Under the pieces are notes generated by a model, which was given only the letters and a program-made list of their open reading frames with translations, searched no databases and was not told the DNA's origin. Positions 10,656 through 21,700 of a stretch of 64,000 nucleotides of DNA are shown here, in pieces. A program made the translations under genes and the position numbers. The first letter of the stretch is position 1. Each line of letters starts with the position of its first letter. The DNA comes from Tetraselmis striata (lineage: Eukaryota > Chlorophyta > Chlorodendrophyceae > Chlorodendrales > Chlorodendraceae), in assembly GCA_006384855.1 (NCBI GenBank), contig VCJN01003221.1:1-64000 (forward strand), in the 5' to 3' direction.

Positions 10656-11583
10656 CCTTCACATCGCGGACACCATATCCAACCGCACCATATGTACAAA
10701 AAGTGAGGGAATAGGCAGCAGATGACGCCATGGCGACGCGACCAGCCCGCCTTCGCGCTTGCGGCTATGTTCCGGGTGTGCCTGCCGAGAGGCCGCCGCG
10801 CCAGACGCCCCTCAAGGTCCCCGGCAACGACGCGCAGGAGCTATGCACCAAGGAAACAAGCCGGGCTCGAGCAGGTGGGGGAGGGGAGGGGGGGGCGGGG
10901 GTAATGCATGGTCGGGGCACGCTCGGGGCGATCGCCCGCCATGGCGTCACTTGCTGGTGGCTTCTATTGGAGGAAATACGCTCCTGCAATAGAAGGGGCT
11001 TCGCTCGGAGGAACGAGCTCCTACAACGTTTCTCCGACCATTCATAGGGGGGGGAATTCCGAAAATGACATCACCGACGAATGGTAACTTACGGGGTGCG
11101 GCCACTGTTTTCCTACAATCGGGTATTCCGGAAGGATCCGTGCGATTTCTACATTATAGGAGTTTCATTGACAAATGATAACTTATGCCTAAGCGCGGCG
11201 GAGTTAGCAGGCGCGGCTGCGGGTGCGACAAAGTATCGCTCCGCAGTTTACAGCAACACTTACGTTATGTACTGCGCGCTTACTATGCGATTCCCCCCCC
11301 CCCCCCCCCCCGGAAAAGATAATTGCTGACCGGCAATTTTCGTTTTTCCGGCGCGCCCCAGCTGAATTTTGAAGCGCATACGTCAAGCGCGCGGCGCCAT
11401 GATGGGCGGCCGCAACCTCTTCTCGCGTATTTTCAAAGTAGGGCGGATGTATACCCTAGATAACCCTATATGTACACCGCGTACGTGAAATGTAACGCAT
11501 TTACATCTGGCAATCAGATGTAAGGATCAGCATGTCACCGGGGTTAGATGTTCACGCTATTAAGGATAAACTGCCTGTAGTGT
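10656..11583. other. Spacer without a supported gene; C19 run
   Basis: Short open frames on both strands show no recognisable domain. A C19 homopolymer lies at 11293-11311. Confidence 0.4.
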
Positions 11584-11702
11584 AATAATTACATGAGCTA
11601 GCAGCAGAAGGCGATAAATTGCCTGTAGTATTAATTACATGAGCTAGCAGCAGAAGGCGATATCGGAAATCACCAAAAAAAAGGGCAATCAGAAAGGTCC
11701 TC
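11584..11702 (+). repeat. Dispersed repeat, copy A
   Basis: Contains two tandem copies of ATTACATGAGCTAGCAGCAG plus AAGGCGATA, then AAATCACC, an A-run and GGCAATCAGAAAGGTCCT. The same string of motifs is present at about 52201-52310 in the same orientation. This indicates a dispersed repeat family whose ends I could not define. Confidence 0.6.
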
Positions 11703-12218
11703 TACAGCGACTGCGGGGTGGAAGCAGTAACATGAGAAGACGTGGAGTGGGCACGAGTTGCCTGTAGTATGGCCATCGAATTTATTGTGCGACTACAGGT
11801 ACAGGTACCTGTACTTGGTACTGGCAGGGGCGGCTGGCTCGAGGGATGAAAATGACGAGGACTTACATGCCCAGAGCAGCAATCGGTTTCACATGTGGCG
11901 CGTAGCCTGCGCACGGATGAACACCCACCCGTTCATTACTTTTGACGCATATAGTAGTAATATCCTGCTGCTTGGCAAATAAGGGTTGTTCATTTTTCAT
12001 CCTTGTATATACGACGAGGAGCGACTATGAGCTGTATACTAGCACTGTGAAACCCTACAGCGCAATTTTGCACTTTTCATCAGTTGTTGGTACAGGCTGG
12101 GATTACAGTACAGCACTCGAGTAGTATGGCATATTACAAATATCGCCCTTGTTATGTACCCGTACCCATACCAGTAAGGCCAGTAAGGCACTTTAAAAAT
12201 GTGTTGTTGTAGGAAGCG
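11703..12218. other. Spacer without a supported gene
   Basis: Contains an imperfect palindrome built on ACAGGTACAGGTACCTGTAC (11796-11815). No coding signal was seen. Confidence 0.4.
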
Positions 12219-12364
12219 CCCCCCCCCCCCCCCCCCCCCCCCCATTAAGTGTTGTAGCTGGCTGATGCACTGTGTTAAGTACTATCTACATCAGTGTCCA
12301 GGCGAAAAGTGCTGCAATTGTCCATATATTGTGTATGGGCAGCTGCCACACGTAGGTGTGCATA

Positions 12365-12808
12365 TCAAGGCATGAGGGCAGCATTCATAGCACAAAGCAC
12401 GACATTATAAAGCAATAGTGTTCTATGGCTGCCCCTCCCCAACCTTTTGGCGTGCGCCCACCAGGCGAAATCGAAGTGCCGAGTGGCTGGGCACCTGTTC
12501 CATCGCATCCCACATGTTAGGTTGTCTTGGAGCATGCGGCTGCCACCGGACTCGCCAGTCACACGCCGCCTCATATTGCCCGAGGATGATGGCGAGCTGA
12601 ACAACTCATACTCCACGACGACCATTTTAATGTGTTGAACGAGCTCAAAGGATAGGGTAGGGTCCAAGTCGTTCACTGCATACTCTAGCATGTTGCGCAC
12701 GGTACGGGCCTCTAGCCAATCCTGCTCTAGGGGTAGAGCACGCGCCCAAAGCTCCATGCCGTCCCACTTCACCTCCACCTTCACGGCGTGCCTAATGGAT
12801 ACCGACAT
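12365..12808 (-). CDS. Fold-back arm ORF, 147 aa, unknown
   Basis: ATG at 12808, stop at 12365. The protein contains VKVEVKWDGMELWARALP, then EQDWLEARTVRNMLEYAVND and a YELFSS segment. It is mixed in composition rather than low-complexity, and the frame is conserved in the opposite arm, which argues that it was once coding. I recognise no transposase motif. It could be a captured host exon or an element-encoded protein. Confidence 0.35.
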   Translation of the reverse strand: MSVSIRHAVKVEVKWDGMELWARALPLEQDWLEARTVRNMLEYAVNDLDPTLSFELVQHIKMVVVEYELFSSPSSSGNMRRRVTGESGGSRMLQDNLTCGMRWNRCPATRHFDFAWWAHAKRLGRGSHRTLLLYNVVLCAMNAALMP

Positions 12809-13072
12809 GGTGTCAGCTACCCAAGCCGAAGGCTGGCGACATGAGGTTGTGTTGTGCGTGCGGTACGGCGGTTAGTTGGAGCCGGCGGTAAGCAAAGCGG
12901 AAGTACTAGCTACCAAACTTTGGCGAGCTATAAACCCCCCCCCCCTCTCTGCTGTTTTGAGCGACATATGGCACGTAAAACACACATAATTCTTAGGCCC
13001 AGCAAGAATTACCTACCAGTCCACAACCACGCCTACCTCATGTCGCCAGCCTTCGGCTTGGGTAGCTGACAC

Positions 13073-13498
13073 CATGTCGGTATCCACCAGGCACACCGTG
13101 AAGGTGGAGGTGAAGTGGGACGGCATGGAGCTTTCCGTTGGGCGCGTGCTCTACCCCTAGAGCAGGATTGGCTGGAGGCCCGTACCATGCGCAACATGCT
13201 AGAGTATGCAGTGAACGACTTGGACCCTACCCTATCCTTTGAGCTCGTTCAACACATTAAAATGGTCGTCGTGGAGTATGAGCTGTTCAGCTCGCCATCA
13301 TCCTCGGGCAATATGAGGCGGCGTGTGACTGGCGAGTCCGGTGGCAACCGCATGCTCCAAGACAACCTAACATGTGGGATGCGATGGAAGAGGTGCCCAC
13401 TCGGCACTTCGATTTCGCCTTGTGGGCACTCGCCAAAAGGCTGGGGAGGGACAGCCATAGAACACTATTGCTTTATAATGTCGTGCTTTGTGCTATGA
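13073..13498 (+). pseudogene. Fold-back arm ORF, frameshifted copy
   Basis: Right-arm counterpart of the 147-aa ORF. It opens with ATG at 13073, but a 5-bp insertion (TCCGT, near 13129) shifts the frame and a stop follows at once in the original frame. Downstream the old frame is still open to about 13498 with only a few substitutions relative to the left arm, so decay is recent. Confidence 0.5.
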
Positions 13499-13660
13499 AT
13501 GCTGCCCTCGTGCCTTGATATATATGCACACCTACGTGTATGGCAGCTGCCCCATACACAATATATGGACAATTGCAACACTATTCGCCTGGACACTAAT
13601 GTTGATAGTACTTTACACAGTGCATCAGCCAGCTACAACACTTAATGGGGGGGGGGGGGG

Positions 13661-14240
13661 TTCAGATCAGAGGGGAGGGGGAGTACCTAAAACACAATTA
13701 CAATTCTTGCTGGCCTAAGTCCTTCTCTCTGGTCACAATCAACATATGTTACGTCGCGCCCTCGCAGTCCGTAGCTTGCCCTGCCCATCTAATAGCACTG
13801 GCAAGCTCGCACTGCGCACCGAAACCCACATGTAAACAAGCATCAGCAGACGAGGTACATGTACATGTGTCATCATCATCAGTATCAGTAGCAGGACTGG
13901 GTTCGTCGTATCATCGATTCATCGATAGATTCTGTCTGCCCTACCGACCTAGTGCCTCGGGGACTTTTGTGGGTGAGGAGAAATCCAACATGGTTTTGTT
14001 GTGCCGTCATTCCTGGGCCGGTACGGTAAATATGGGAATTTCTGTTAAAGGTAGGTACGCGACTGTACCGGTACCGCTAAGAGCGTGATGCGGGCGGGAC
14101 CTACAGAGCACACCCGCCCACCATATCAGCCAGTTCAACTGGCAGGATATAGGCTCATACGCCATCCCGCGGCCCGGGTCAACTACGGGAATGGGAGTCT
14201 ACGGGCGGTAGCCGGGGCGGTGGACTTGGGGTGTGCCGCC
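13661..14240. other. Spacer without a supported gene
   Basis: Holds ACATGTACATGT and ATCATC short repeats near 13856-13880 and CATCGATTCATCGATAG near 13911. The open frame 13645-14088 has no recognisable motif. Confidence 0.35.
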
Positions 14241-14912
14241 CTAGGCGGCGCAGGTGTGCTTCATGCGGCGGATGGCGGTCTCGTCGCAGTGGAGATGGTG
14301 CTCCCAACAGTCCCAGCTGCGCACCGAGATGGGTATGCACAAGGTGATGCCGCACTGCACGCATAAGCACGAGCTCCAGTGCTCCTCGCCCTCGTCACGG
14401 TAGCAATGACAACACCTCGACTGCTTGTTGCGGCCGTTCGCGTATCGCCCGTTGCTGCCATGGGCGTTCTGATCTTTAGTGTCCAGGTAGCGCTTGGGCG
14501 CGATGGCGAGGCGGTGGCCGGCGGGAGGGGATGGCGCCATGTCTTCCTCCAGCCCTGGCTGGTTGTCTGCTGTCTTGCGACTCGGCAGACATGTCAGGGT
14601 TGTCGGCGGGCATGGGGGCTCGGTCGCTGGAATAGAGGTTGAGGAAGGAGTCGCAAGGATGGATGGGATCTCGATGGGGGTGGCAGTGTCGACACTGCAT
14701 GTAACAATCGTTCCACGACTACCACCCAGCGCACTCGCACTCGCAACAGCAGCACCGGCAGGGCGGGGCGACACGAAAGGGCCGGCGGCAGTCACTTGAC
14801 CTCGTGGCGCAGAGGCAACCGAGGGAGGGGTGCGACCAATAGTAGCGTGGTCGCGGCGGAGTGTCTGGCCGGGCTCTTGGACATCGGCCGGGGCGTCGTC
14901 CCAGCGGACCAT
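14241..14912 (-). CDS. ORF with C-terminal cysteine-rich domain, piggyBac-like tail
   Basis: A 223-codon frame that is Pro/Ser/Thr-rich and disordered for about 150 residues and ends in a cysteine/histidine cluster: CCHCYRDEGEEHWSSCLCVQ, then CGITLC, a Trp-Asp-Cys and HHLHCDE. The order C-x2-C ... C-x2-C ... LC ... C ... H matches the C-terminal cysteine-rich domain of piggyBac-type transposases. No DDD catalytic region is visible upstream on this strand within about 300 bp, so this is at most an exon or a tail fragment. The tail at 911-1198 is of similar kind. Confidence 0.35.
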   Translation of the reverse strand: MVRWDDAPADVQEPGQTLRRDHATIGRTPPSVASAPRGQVTAAGPFVSPRPAGAAVASASALGGSRGTIVTCSVDTATPIEIPSILATPSSTSIPATEPPCPPTTLTCLPSRKTADNQPGLEEDMAPSPPAGHRLAIAPKRYLDTKDQNAHGSNGRYANGRNKQSRCCHCYRDEGEEHWSSCLCVQCGITLCIPISVRSWDCWEHHLHCDETAIRRMKHTCAA

Positions 14913-15396
14913 CCATTTTTTCCATCACCGACGGACTCGGAAACGTTGCCGAACAACCGAGCACGCTGGCACCGCCGCTGGTCGCTCGCCACTCATGGGT
15001 TAACATGGGGCCTCGCTGATACGTACACGAGCGCCTTCGGTGACGGAGGTCGTCATAACGGCGGGCTGGGTGGCTAGACATGTGGGTGAGCGAGTTTAAA
15101 TGTTTTAAAAGTTTGAAAAGGGCAAAGCGGTGTTGACCACTTTTTTGCCGCCGGTATGCTTTATGTACCCCGGGGGATATCATGACAGGCCCTTTGAGAC
15201 ACCCGTAGGCCAGTGAAAATGCTCCAACTATGTTTTAAAGCATGATGCCATTTGGGCCTCTCAAATTTGTGTGATATGTACAACAAATGTTAGATATATC
15301 TTACAAATATCCCCGACGCACTAGCGACTGCTGTAATCCCTATAGTAGTCACCTTGCAGTTATTCACCAGCATGTCAGTACACGAGACAGTGTAAC
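14913..15396. other. Spacer without a supported gene
   Basis: Composition falls toward AT from 15.08 kb on. Short minus-strand frames (14992-14792) may be upstream parts of the cysteine-rich ORF at 14241-14912. Nothing else seen. Confidence 0.3.
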
Positions 15397-15468
15397 TGTA
15401 AGGATATGTACCACACAAATCCCAATTTGGGTACCCAGTGCCTGGTGCGTTTTGCGCGGTACACAGTA
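15397..15468 (-). mobile_element. MITE-like 75-bp repeat, copy 1
   Basis: The reverse complement matches copies at 21662-21736 and 21905-21980. It shares GTACCACACAAATCCC and GGGTACCCAGTGCCTGG. It lies about 320 bp upstream of the cyclase start codon, in inverted orientation relative to the two intronic copies. Confidence 0.7.
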
Positions 15469-15785
15469 ACCAAACACGACATGTGTAACCCCGTATATCC
15501 AATCCCATCACGACAGTGTGCGCCAGTAGGCAACCCGTGTAAACAGAAGCGAGTAGCCCAGCACCCAGTCGCGCCCTGGACCTCGGTCTCCACGAGCCAC
15601 GGAGTTGCTACGGGGTGTTCCGCAGGCCGGCATCATGGGCTGCACAACTTCCATACATGCCGGAACGGCTGCGCTGACATGGCTGGCGAAGTCTTCACCT
15701 GAAGCGGTTCTTCCACGAGGCTCTCCCAGACACAGGTCGCACAGCCGGAGCTGAGAGTAAAATCCGCTGGCCCCGCTGGTTCGGC

Positions 15786-18700
15786 ATGCTGCAGTCGTCA
15801 CAAGCTGGAGAGACGCCCGGCGGAGAGGCCCGCCTATCGTGCTTCCGTAACTCGTGGGACGTGTCTGCGAAACAGGGAGACGCTAAAGAGGCGGATGGGC
15901 GAGCCGAGTGGCGGGCACGGGCGGTCGAACTGGCTGTTGCCGCCTTGCCCTTCGTACCCGCGCGCGTGTCGGTGGCGTTTGCGCAGGGTGTCCTAGAGGG
16001 GTCGCCACCCGCGCCGCGGCGGGTTAAAGCCGCCCTACTGATGGTGGACATCAGCGGATTTACGGCGCTTAGTGAGGACGCACGACGGCGGCTGGGCAGC
16101 GAGGGGGTGGAGCGTTTCAGCTTGGCGCTGTCGTCGTTCTTCGCAGCCATGCTGGAAGAGATAGCTTGGTACCGGGGCGACGTCGACTGCTTCGCAGGTG
16201 ACGCGGTGCTGGTTGCGTTCTACCCAGAGCGGGGCGACGCCGGCGAGAATGCCGACTACACGGATTATGTCCCCTCTGAGTGGGCGCTTCCCGGTTCAAG
16301 ACAGGAGCCTGGGTCGGCCGAGCTACACGAAGCACTGCAAGCGGCGGTGAGGCGGGCGCTGGAGTGCGCGATGGCTGTGCATGCACGGATGGACGGCTTT
16401 CGCCATGAGCCGGACGATCCGCCGCTGAGGGTGCACTCGGCGCTTGCGGCAGGTAAGAACTAGTAACAAGCTCCCGACCGTGCCCGCGATCAGACAGTGC
16501 ACGCTCAGTCCGGTGTCAAGCTGATTATCAATTTAAAAGCGGCTCTGCCGAAAGTGTCGCCAACATACGGAACGCCATGGCAACCTCTGATATTGTTCCG
16601 ACTTGGCGATGTGAACCACGCAGGGATGCTGAGCTGCATCGAATGCGGTAAGCCCACAGTTCGACTTGTTCGACGCGAGTTCTTTCCACGCTGCGCGCGG
16701 CATTTGATTTAAATGCCTCACTGTCATGAATATATGGCTTGTCCAGGGCCGGCGATAACCCGCACCTCGTCGCAGTGATTTCACACACATGACATCCTAC
16801 CACGCCTGCTTAGGATGTTGTTATGGGGACGCGTTGACCCACCCACCCACCCAAACGCAAGCACGCAGACGCCTGTCATTCTAACGCAAATTGCCATGCT
16901 TCAGCGTACGCTACTATGCTTTGACCTAGCTGTTAATTCCCAGCATCTTCCTTCTCCCCGACTGAACCCTATCACTCTCCACCTCATCAATCCGCTCCGT
17001 GCCTAATGGAAAATTCCAGTGCGCACGTGTCTGCGACGGCATATACCTTATGCAATGAAGAAAGCCTCTCACGTGTTGCGATGCTCCTGGTGCAGTGGGC
17101 CACGTGGCAGGGCGCTCAGAGGGATTTGTGGTGGGGACGCCGTTGTCAGACCTGGCCGTTGCGCTCGGGGAGTCTGCGACGTCAGAAATTGTACTGGCGC
17201 ACAGTGCTGCTCGTTTGTTGGGGACCGTACAATCGAGCGGGTGGACTCAGCGGACGCTGCCAACTGGGATCACGGTGCTTCGTCCCGAGCTGCATCATGA
17301 CATCCTTGTCAAGGCCACGCCGCAGCTGACCACAGCTGCATCTAAGCGCGGCCCGCGCGCATCAAGGCCGCTGTGCTCCCAAGAGGAGGTTGTGAATCGG
17401 ATGCAGCAAGAGGAAAGGTCAAGAAGCGCGAGCTGCAGTTCAATCCGACTTGCAGAGGCGAATAATTCACACCGCCGGGACAGCCCGCTGTCATTGGTCA
17501 GGGACGCCAGCATGTTTGGGTCCAGGACAGCGATTGAGGCAGAAGATGCCATGGGGCTCGGCCCCCTGCTACGCTTCATGCCAGGTTTTGTTCACTCACA
17601 GCTGCTAGCGGGCTACAACCCTAGCAGCCTCATGGAGCACCGCATGGTGACCATCCTCTTCGTCATTGCCGACATGGAGGTCAGCTCCCTGGCATGCTCA
17701 TGCCACCCAGCTCGCCCCTTCCACCTCGTCAATGTCTCACACTCCTGAGGAAGAGCCCTCCGCCCTGTCCCCTGCTAATTTGCTCATCCTCAGGAGCACA
17801 AGAACCAATGCCACGACATCGCGTGGCTGACCAGCCTGCAGGCTGCACTTGGCAGCAGTATTGACGCTGTGGAAGCGCAGATGGGCGGGGCAACGCGGCA
17901 GGTTTGTCTATCCGCCTGCCCCTCGAAGCCTGAGCTCGGCAAAACACACAGATCATGGGCTGACACAACCCTCACATGTTCTTTGCCGCTAACAGATCAC
18001 GGTGGATGACAAAGGCCTGGCGATGATCTTTGTTTTCGGACTGCCGGGCTATCGCAACAGCCGTCAGACAATGCCCTGCATTCTGGCAGCAGAGAAGGTC
18101 CTGCGCCTGCTGGCTGGCGCCGGAGTTCACGGCACCGCCGGCATCACCACTGGCACCTGCTTCTGCGGGCTGGTGGGCGACCCCAAGACCCGCTGCGAGT
18201 ATGCTGTCATGGGAGGTAGGCCCATCTGCTGTCCCACTAGCAACCTCCGCATGCGCACTTTGACTAACCATCAGCCAGGCCCCCCTTGCGGCATGCCAAT
18301 CCATCTATCAACAAAACGTTTGAAACATGTCATTCTCAACTATGATTTGGTTTTCTGAATAAGAGTTTTTTGAAATACAGATATCATGCGCTTTCGACGA
18401 CAAGGCCTTGCTTCACAAACATATCAGAGTGTAGCTACACGTTTATGACTTTTTGAATACACATTCTACCTAAATATTACTTATATAACAAAATTACTAT
18501 ATGATTGGTTTTTTCAATCAATTATGGACTATTTTGCTCACTCCCCAAAACTCCAAATTGCTTGTAATATCCAACAACATAGTTACTATTATGAATACTT
18601 GATATCCGCGATTTAATAATCTTCCTTTGTCCACCAATGCCGTCTTTGTTTCATTTGATTTTTATATCGCTATTATCATATGTACAAACGTTTTATAGCT

Positions 18701-21700
18701 CGTCGCTGATTCTTTCTGAAGCTCGTTCAGTGTCTGCCAACACAGCGAGCGTTTATGTCGAGTTTTGCAGAATGAGAACAGCAAATTGGATCGTCAACTT
18801 AGTCAGCATTAAACCCCTACTTACCACAGATGCGCTATCACTCATGTGCATACACTATTGTTGCGATGTGTGGTTTTTAAAACAAATCGCGCTGCCGGCC
18901 ACTGCGAGTTCGTACACATGATTGTCGTATCATCATTCATGTATGCCATGATTAATGTGCACAACATTCATGTATGGTGATACACTGCTGTTCATCCATT
19001 CCAATACACGTGCTGCTTTTAAATGCATCTTTCACTGAATATGCCCCCCGGTGTGTCTGTGGCGCAGACTTTGTGAACACCGCCGCTCGCCTGGCAGTGG
19101 CGGCAGCCAAACAGGGGCACACCATCTTGTGCAGCGAAGCTGTGATGTCTACTACATCGGCAGACCAGCTGTGCAGACACGAGCTGCTGCTGGCGCCGGC
19201 CGGCACCGTCAAGATGAAGGGCAAGAAGGGCGAGGCCAGGGTGTTCAGGCCACAGCCGGCCTCCTACTGTTTGCCAAGAGGTGGCGCAGCGAAAGTCTTT
19301 GGCCGCGACAGGGAGATGGAGCTTCTCAGACAAGTACTCAATGGCGCCCATGTGGGACACGCTGGTGTGACGCTGGTAGCGGTTCATGGGGGCGCTGGCA
19401 TGGGGAAGACGGCGCTGGTGGAGGCGCTGTTGTTTAAGGCCCGGGATGCAAGCAAGGAGCTGTACCGGATGCTGCTGCGCGGAGCAGAGGCGGGGGACTC
19501 GTCCTTTATTGCTGCGAGGGCTATTCTTCGCTGGGTGCTGGAGCTATATGGGGAACAGCAGGCGGATGCAATATCGTGGCTGCTGGTGAGTCCCCGCTGA
19601 GTTGGCCCCAATCAAAATGATGCGTGTTTGTGGTGGCTATACCTTCAAGATGAAATAACAAAAAACAAACAATCATTCGAAAAGTCTCGAAAGGTCGAAA
19701 GGTCGAAAACGTATGTAGGCGAATACGAAATGTCGAATACGAATACGAAAGGTCAAATACCAAAGGTCGAAAAGTACATATTATAAATAATTTATTAAAT
19801 TGTTGGATTGATAAATAATTGTTGGATACGCCCACATTAAGTACTATAATGAAAAACAATTTTTGTTTTGTTTTGTTTTTCATTTTAGTACACGTAGTTC
19901 TTTTCTACACAAAAAATGTTCACCCTGATTTCCTGGCTTTTCTCCCTTGCAGAGCGAGTTCAGCCTGGACAATCTGCCAAAGCTGCTCCGGAAGCACATC
20001 CGAGCGATCCAAGGGCTTCGCACCAGTAGACACAGCAAGATGCTCCTGCTGCAGGATTTGTACTGCGACATCCTGTGGGATGCGATGCAGGACAGGCCGA
20101 TGGTGCTACTTTTGGAAGATGTCGACAAGATAGACGAGGGATCCCTGGGCGTGCTGAAGGCCTTGGCACGTAAGGTGCAGAACGCGGAGGCCAGAGATGC
20201 GCCAACACAGCAGATGGCAAGCATTTTGCTCTACACGTCCCAAGCGCCGGAGCCGCTACTGTGCGCCACCGACGAATTCGGCTGCACCGGCATGCACAGC
20301 GGCGAGGGCGCCAACAAGGCGCTCTTGCTGACGCTGAGCCCGCTGCCGGAGGAGGCGATTGTTGGCATCGCGCAGGCGTCCCTGGGCGAACACCTCGCCC
20401 CGCAAATCATCGAATTTGTCATTGGTGAGTCACCTGATTATTGTGCCCTCCGTTTGGCCGCTAGCAGCGCGGCATCCAGAGAGTCTAACACGGTGCCTCT
20501 GCTCCACTAGAACGCTCCGCGGGAATCCCTGTGCAGGCAATGGAGCTCTGCTCGTGGCTCAAGGTGGAGGCGCTTGTCGTGGATGGGCAATTATCGGCCA
20601 AGGCAGCGCGTGTGAATTTGGCCACCTTGGTACCGCCCAACATGCAGCGGATGGTCCAGGCGCAGATTGACCAGCTGCCAATGCTCCCAGGCATGGTGCT
20701 ACGCTGCGCCAGCGTGCTGGGCACCCAGTTTAGCAGCGCCACGCTGCTGAGCACGCTCCCGGCGGGCATCGTGCCAGACATGTCGGGGTTGGAGGAGCAG
20801 TTGGACGACCTGTGCGCGGCGAGCCTGCTGGACAGGATGGATACACAGTTTGACACTTTGTCCCGCTGCCTGGCGTTTACCTCCTCCACATACAAGGTGG
20901 ACAGCCGCCAACGCTTGGCTCCCTGCCGTGTGCCCGGTCACGTCATCATTCATTGTGTTAATACCGGTACCTGCACCTACTTTTAATTACTGATGTACTC
21001 GGCTGCCCTTGATCGATACTCGTAGAAGTATATATATATATATATTACATTAGGGCTCTCGTAGAAGTCGCTACGCGATAGCTCGATATATGTGCGGTAT
21101 ATTTACCGGTACCCTGCAGAAAAGATATACCAATACACCAGTTCCAGTAGTACCTTGATACCAGGACCAGTACGCTGTGGTACAACCGGTACCGCGGCTT
21201 GATCTTTTAGTAGTACCCGTACTGCTTTTTAACGATGATTTGTTTCGCTACTGGCCCTTTTGTAATTCACACCAGTCTAGCAGTACAGGCATGAGGGACG
21301 ACAGCTATGCCGCCGCATCTCACCTGGTGGCCAGTGATCAATAACACGAGTATCCGGGTACTCGAACGGCGATGAGGTGTCGCTTCCGGTGCCGTACCGG
21401 GTACCCCAGGGGCTCAGCTGACCGGGATATGACATGATATGCGACATGCGGATTTTTTGTCTATTATTTTTAGCGACTACTTTGTGATTTATGTAACCGA
21501 CATACCAGCAACCGACACACCAGTACTATTATTTTAAAAATAATCTATTCAAGCGGCAATCGTCGTTGTACCGTCGGATTTCAATCACGCACGAGCTCCG
21601 TACGCGGAGCATTAATAGTAGTCGCTACCGGTATTGTGGCCGTACACACTAGGGTCCGTAGGTGTAAGGATACCGCGCAAAACGCACCAGGCACTGGGTA

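Larger units (their letters stand above)
12219..13660. mobile_element. Fold-back element with ~600-bp inverted arms and C/G-run ends
   Basis: The left arm (12244-12847) and right arm (13035-13646) are near-identical inverted repeats around a 187-bp spacer. The left arm is preceded by C25 (12219-12243). The right arm is followed by G14 (13647-13660). Both arms encode the same ORF pointing inside-out (12808-12365 on minus; from 13073 on plus). A diverged third copy of the outer part of one arm is at 41384-41606, also followed by G-runs. Such structure fits a fold-back transposon or a head-to-head insertion of two element copies. Confidence 0.75.

Noticed and set aside
15290..15702. Small ORFs over the 15.4-kb region as an upstream cyclase exon
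   Set aside because: They translate MITE-like copy 1 and lack any donor that joins in phase to the cyclase start exon.
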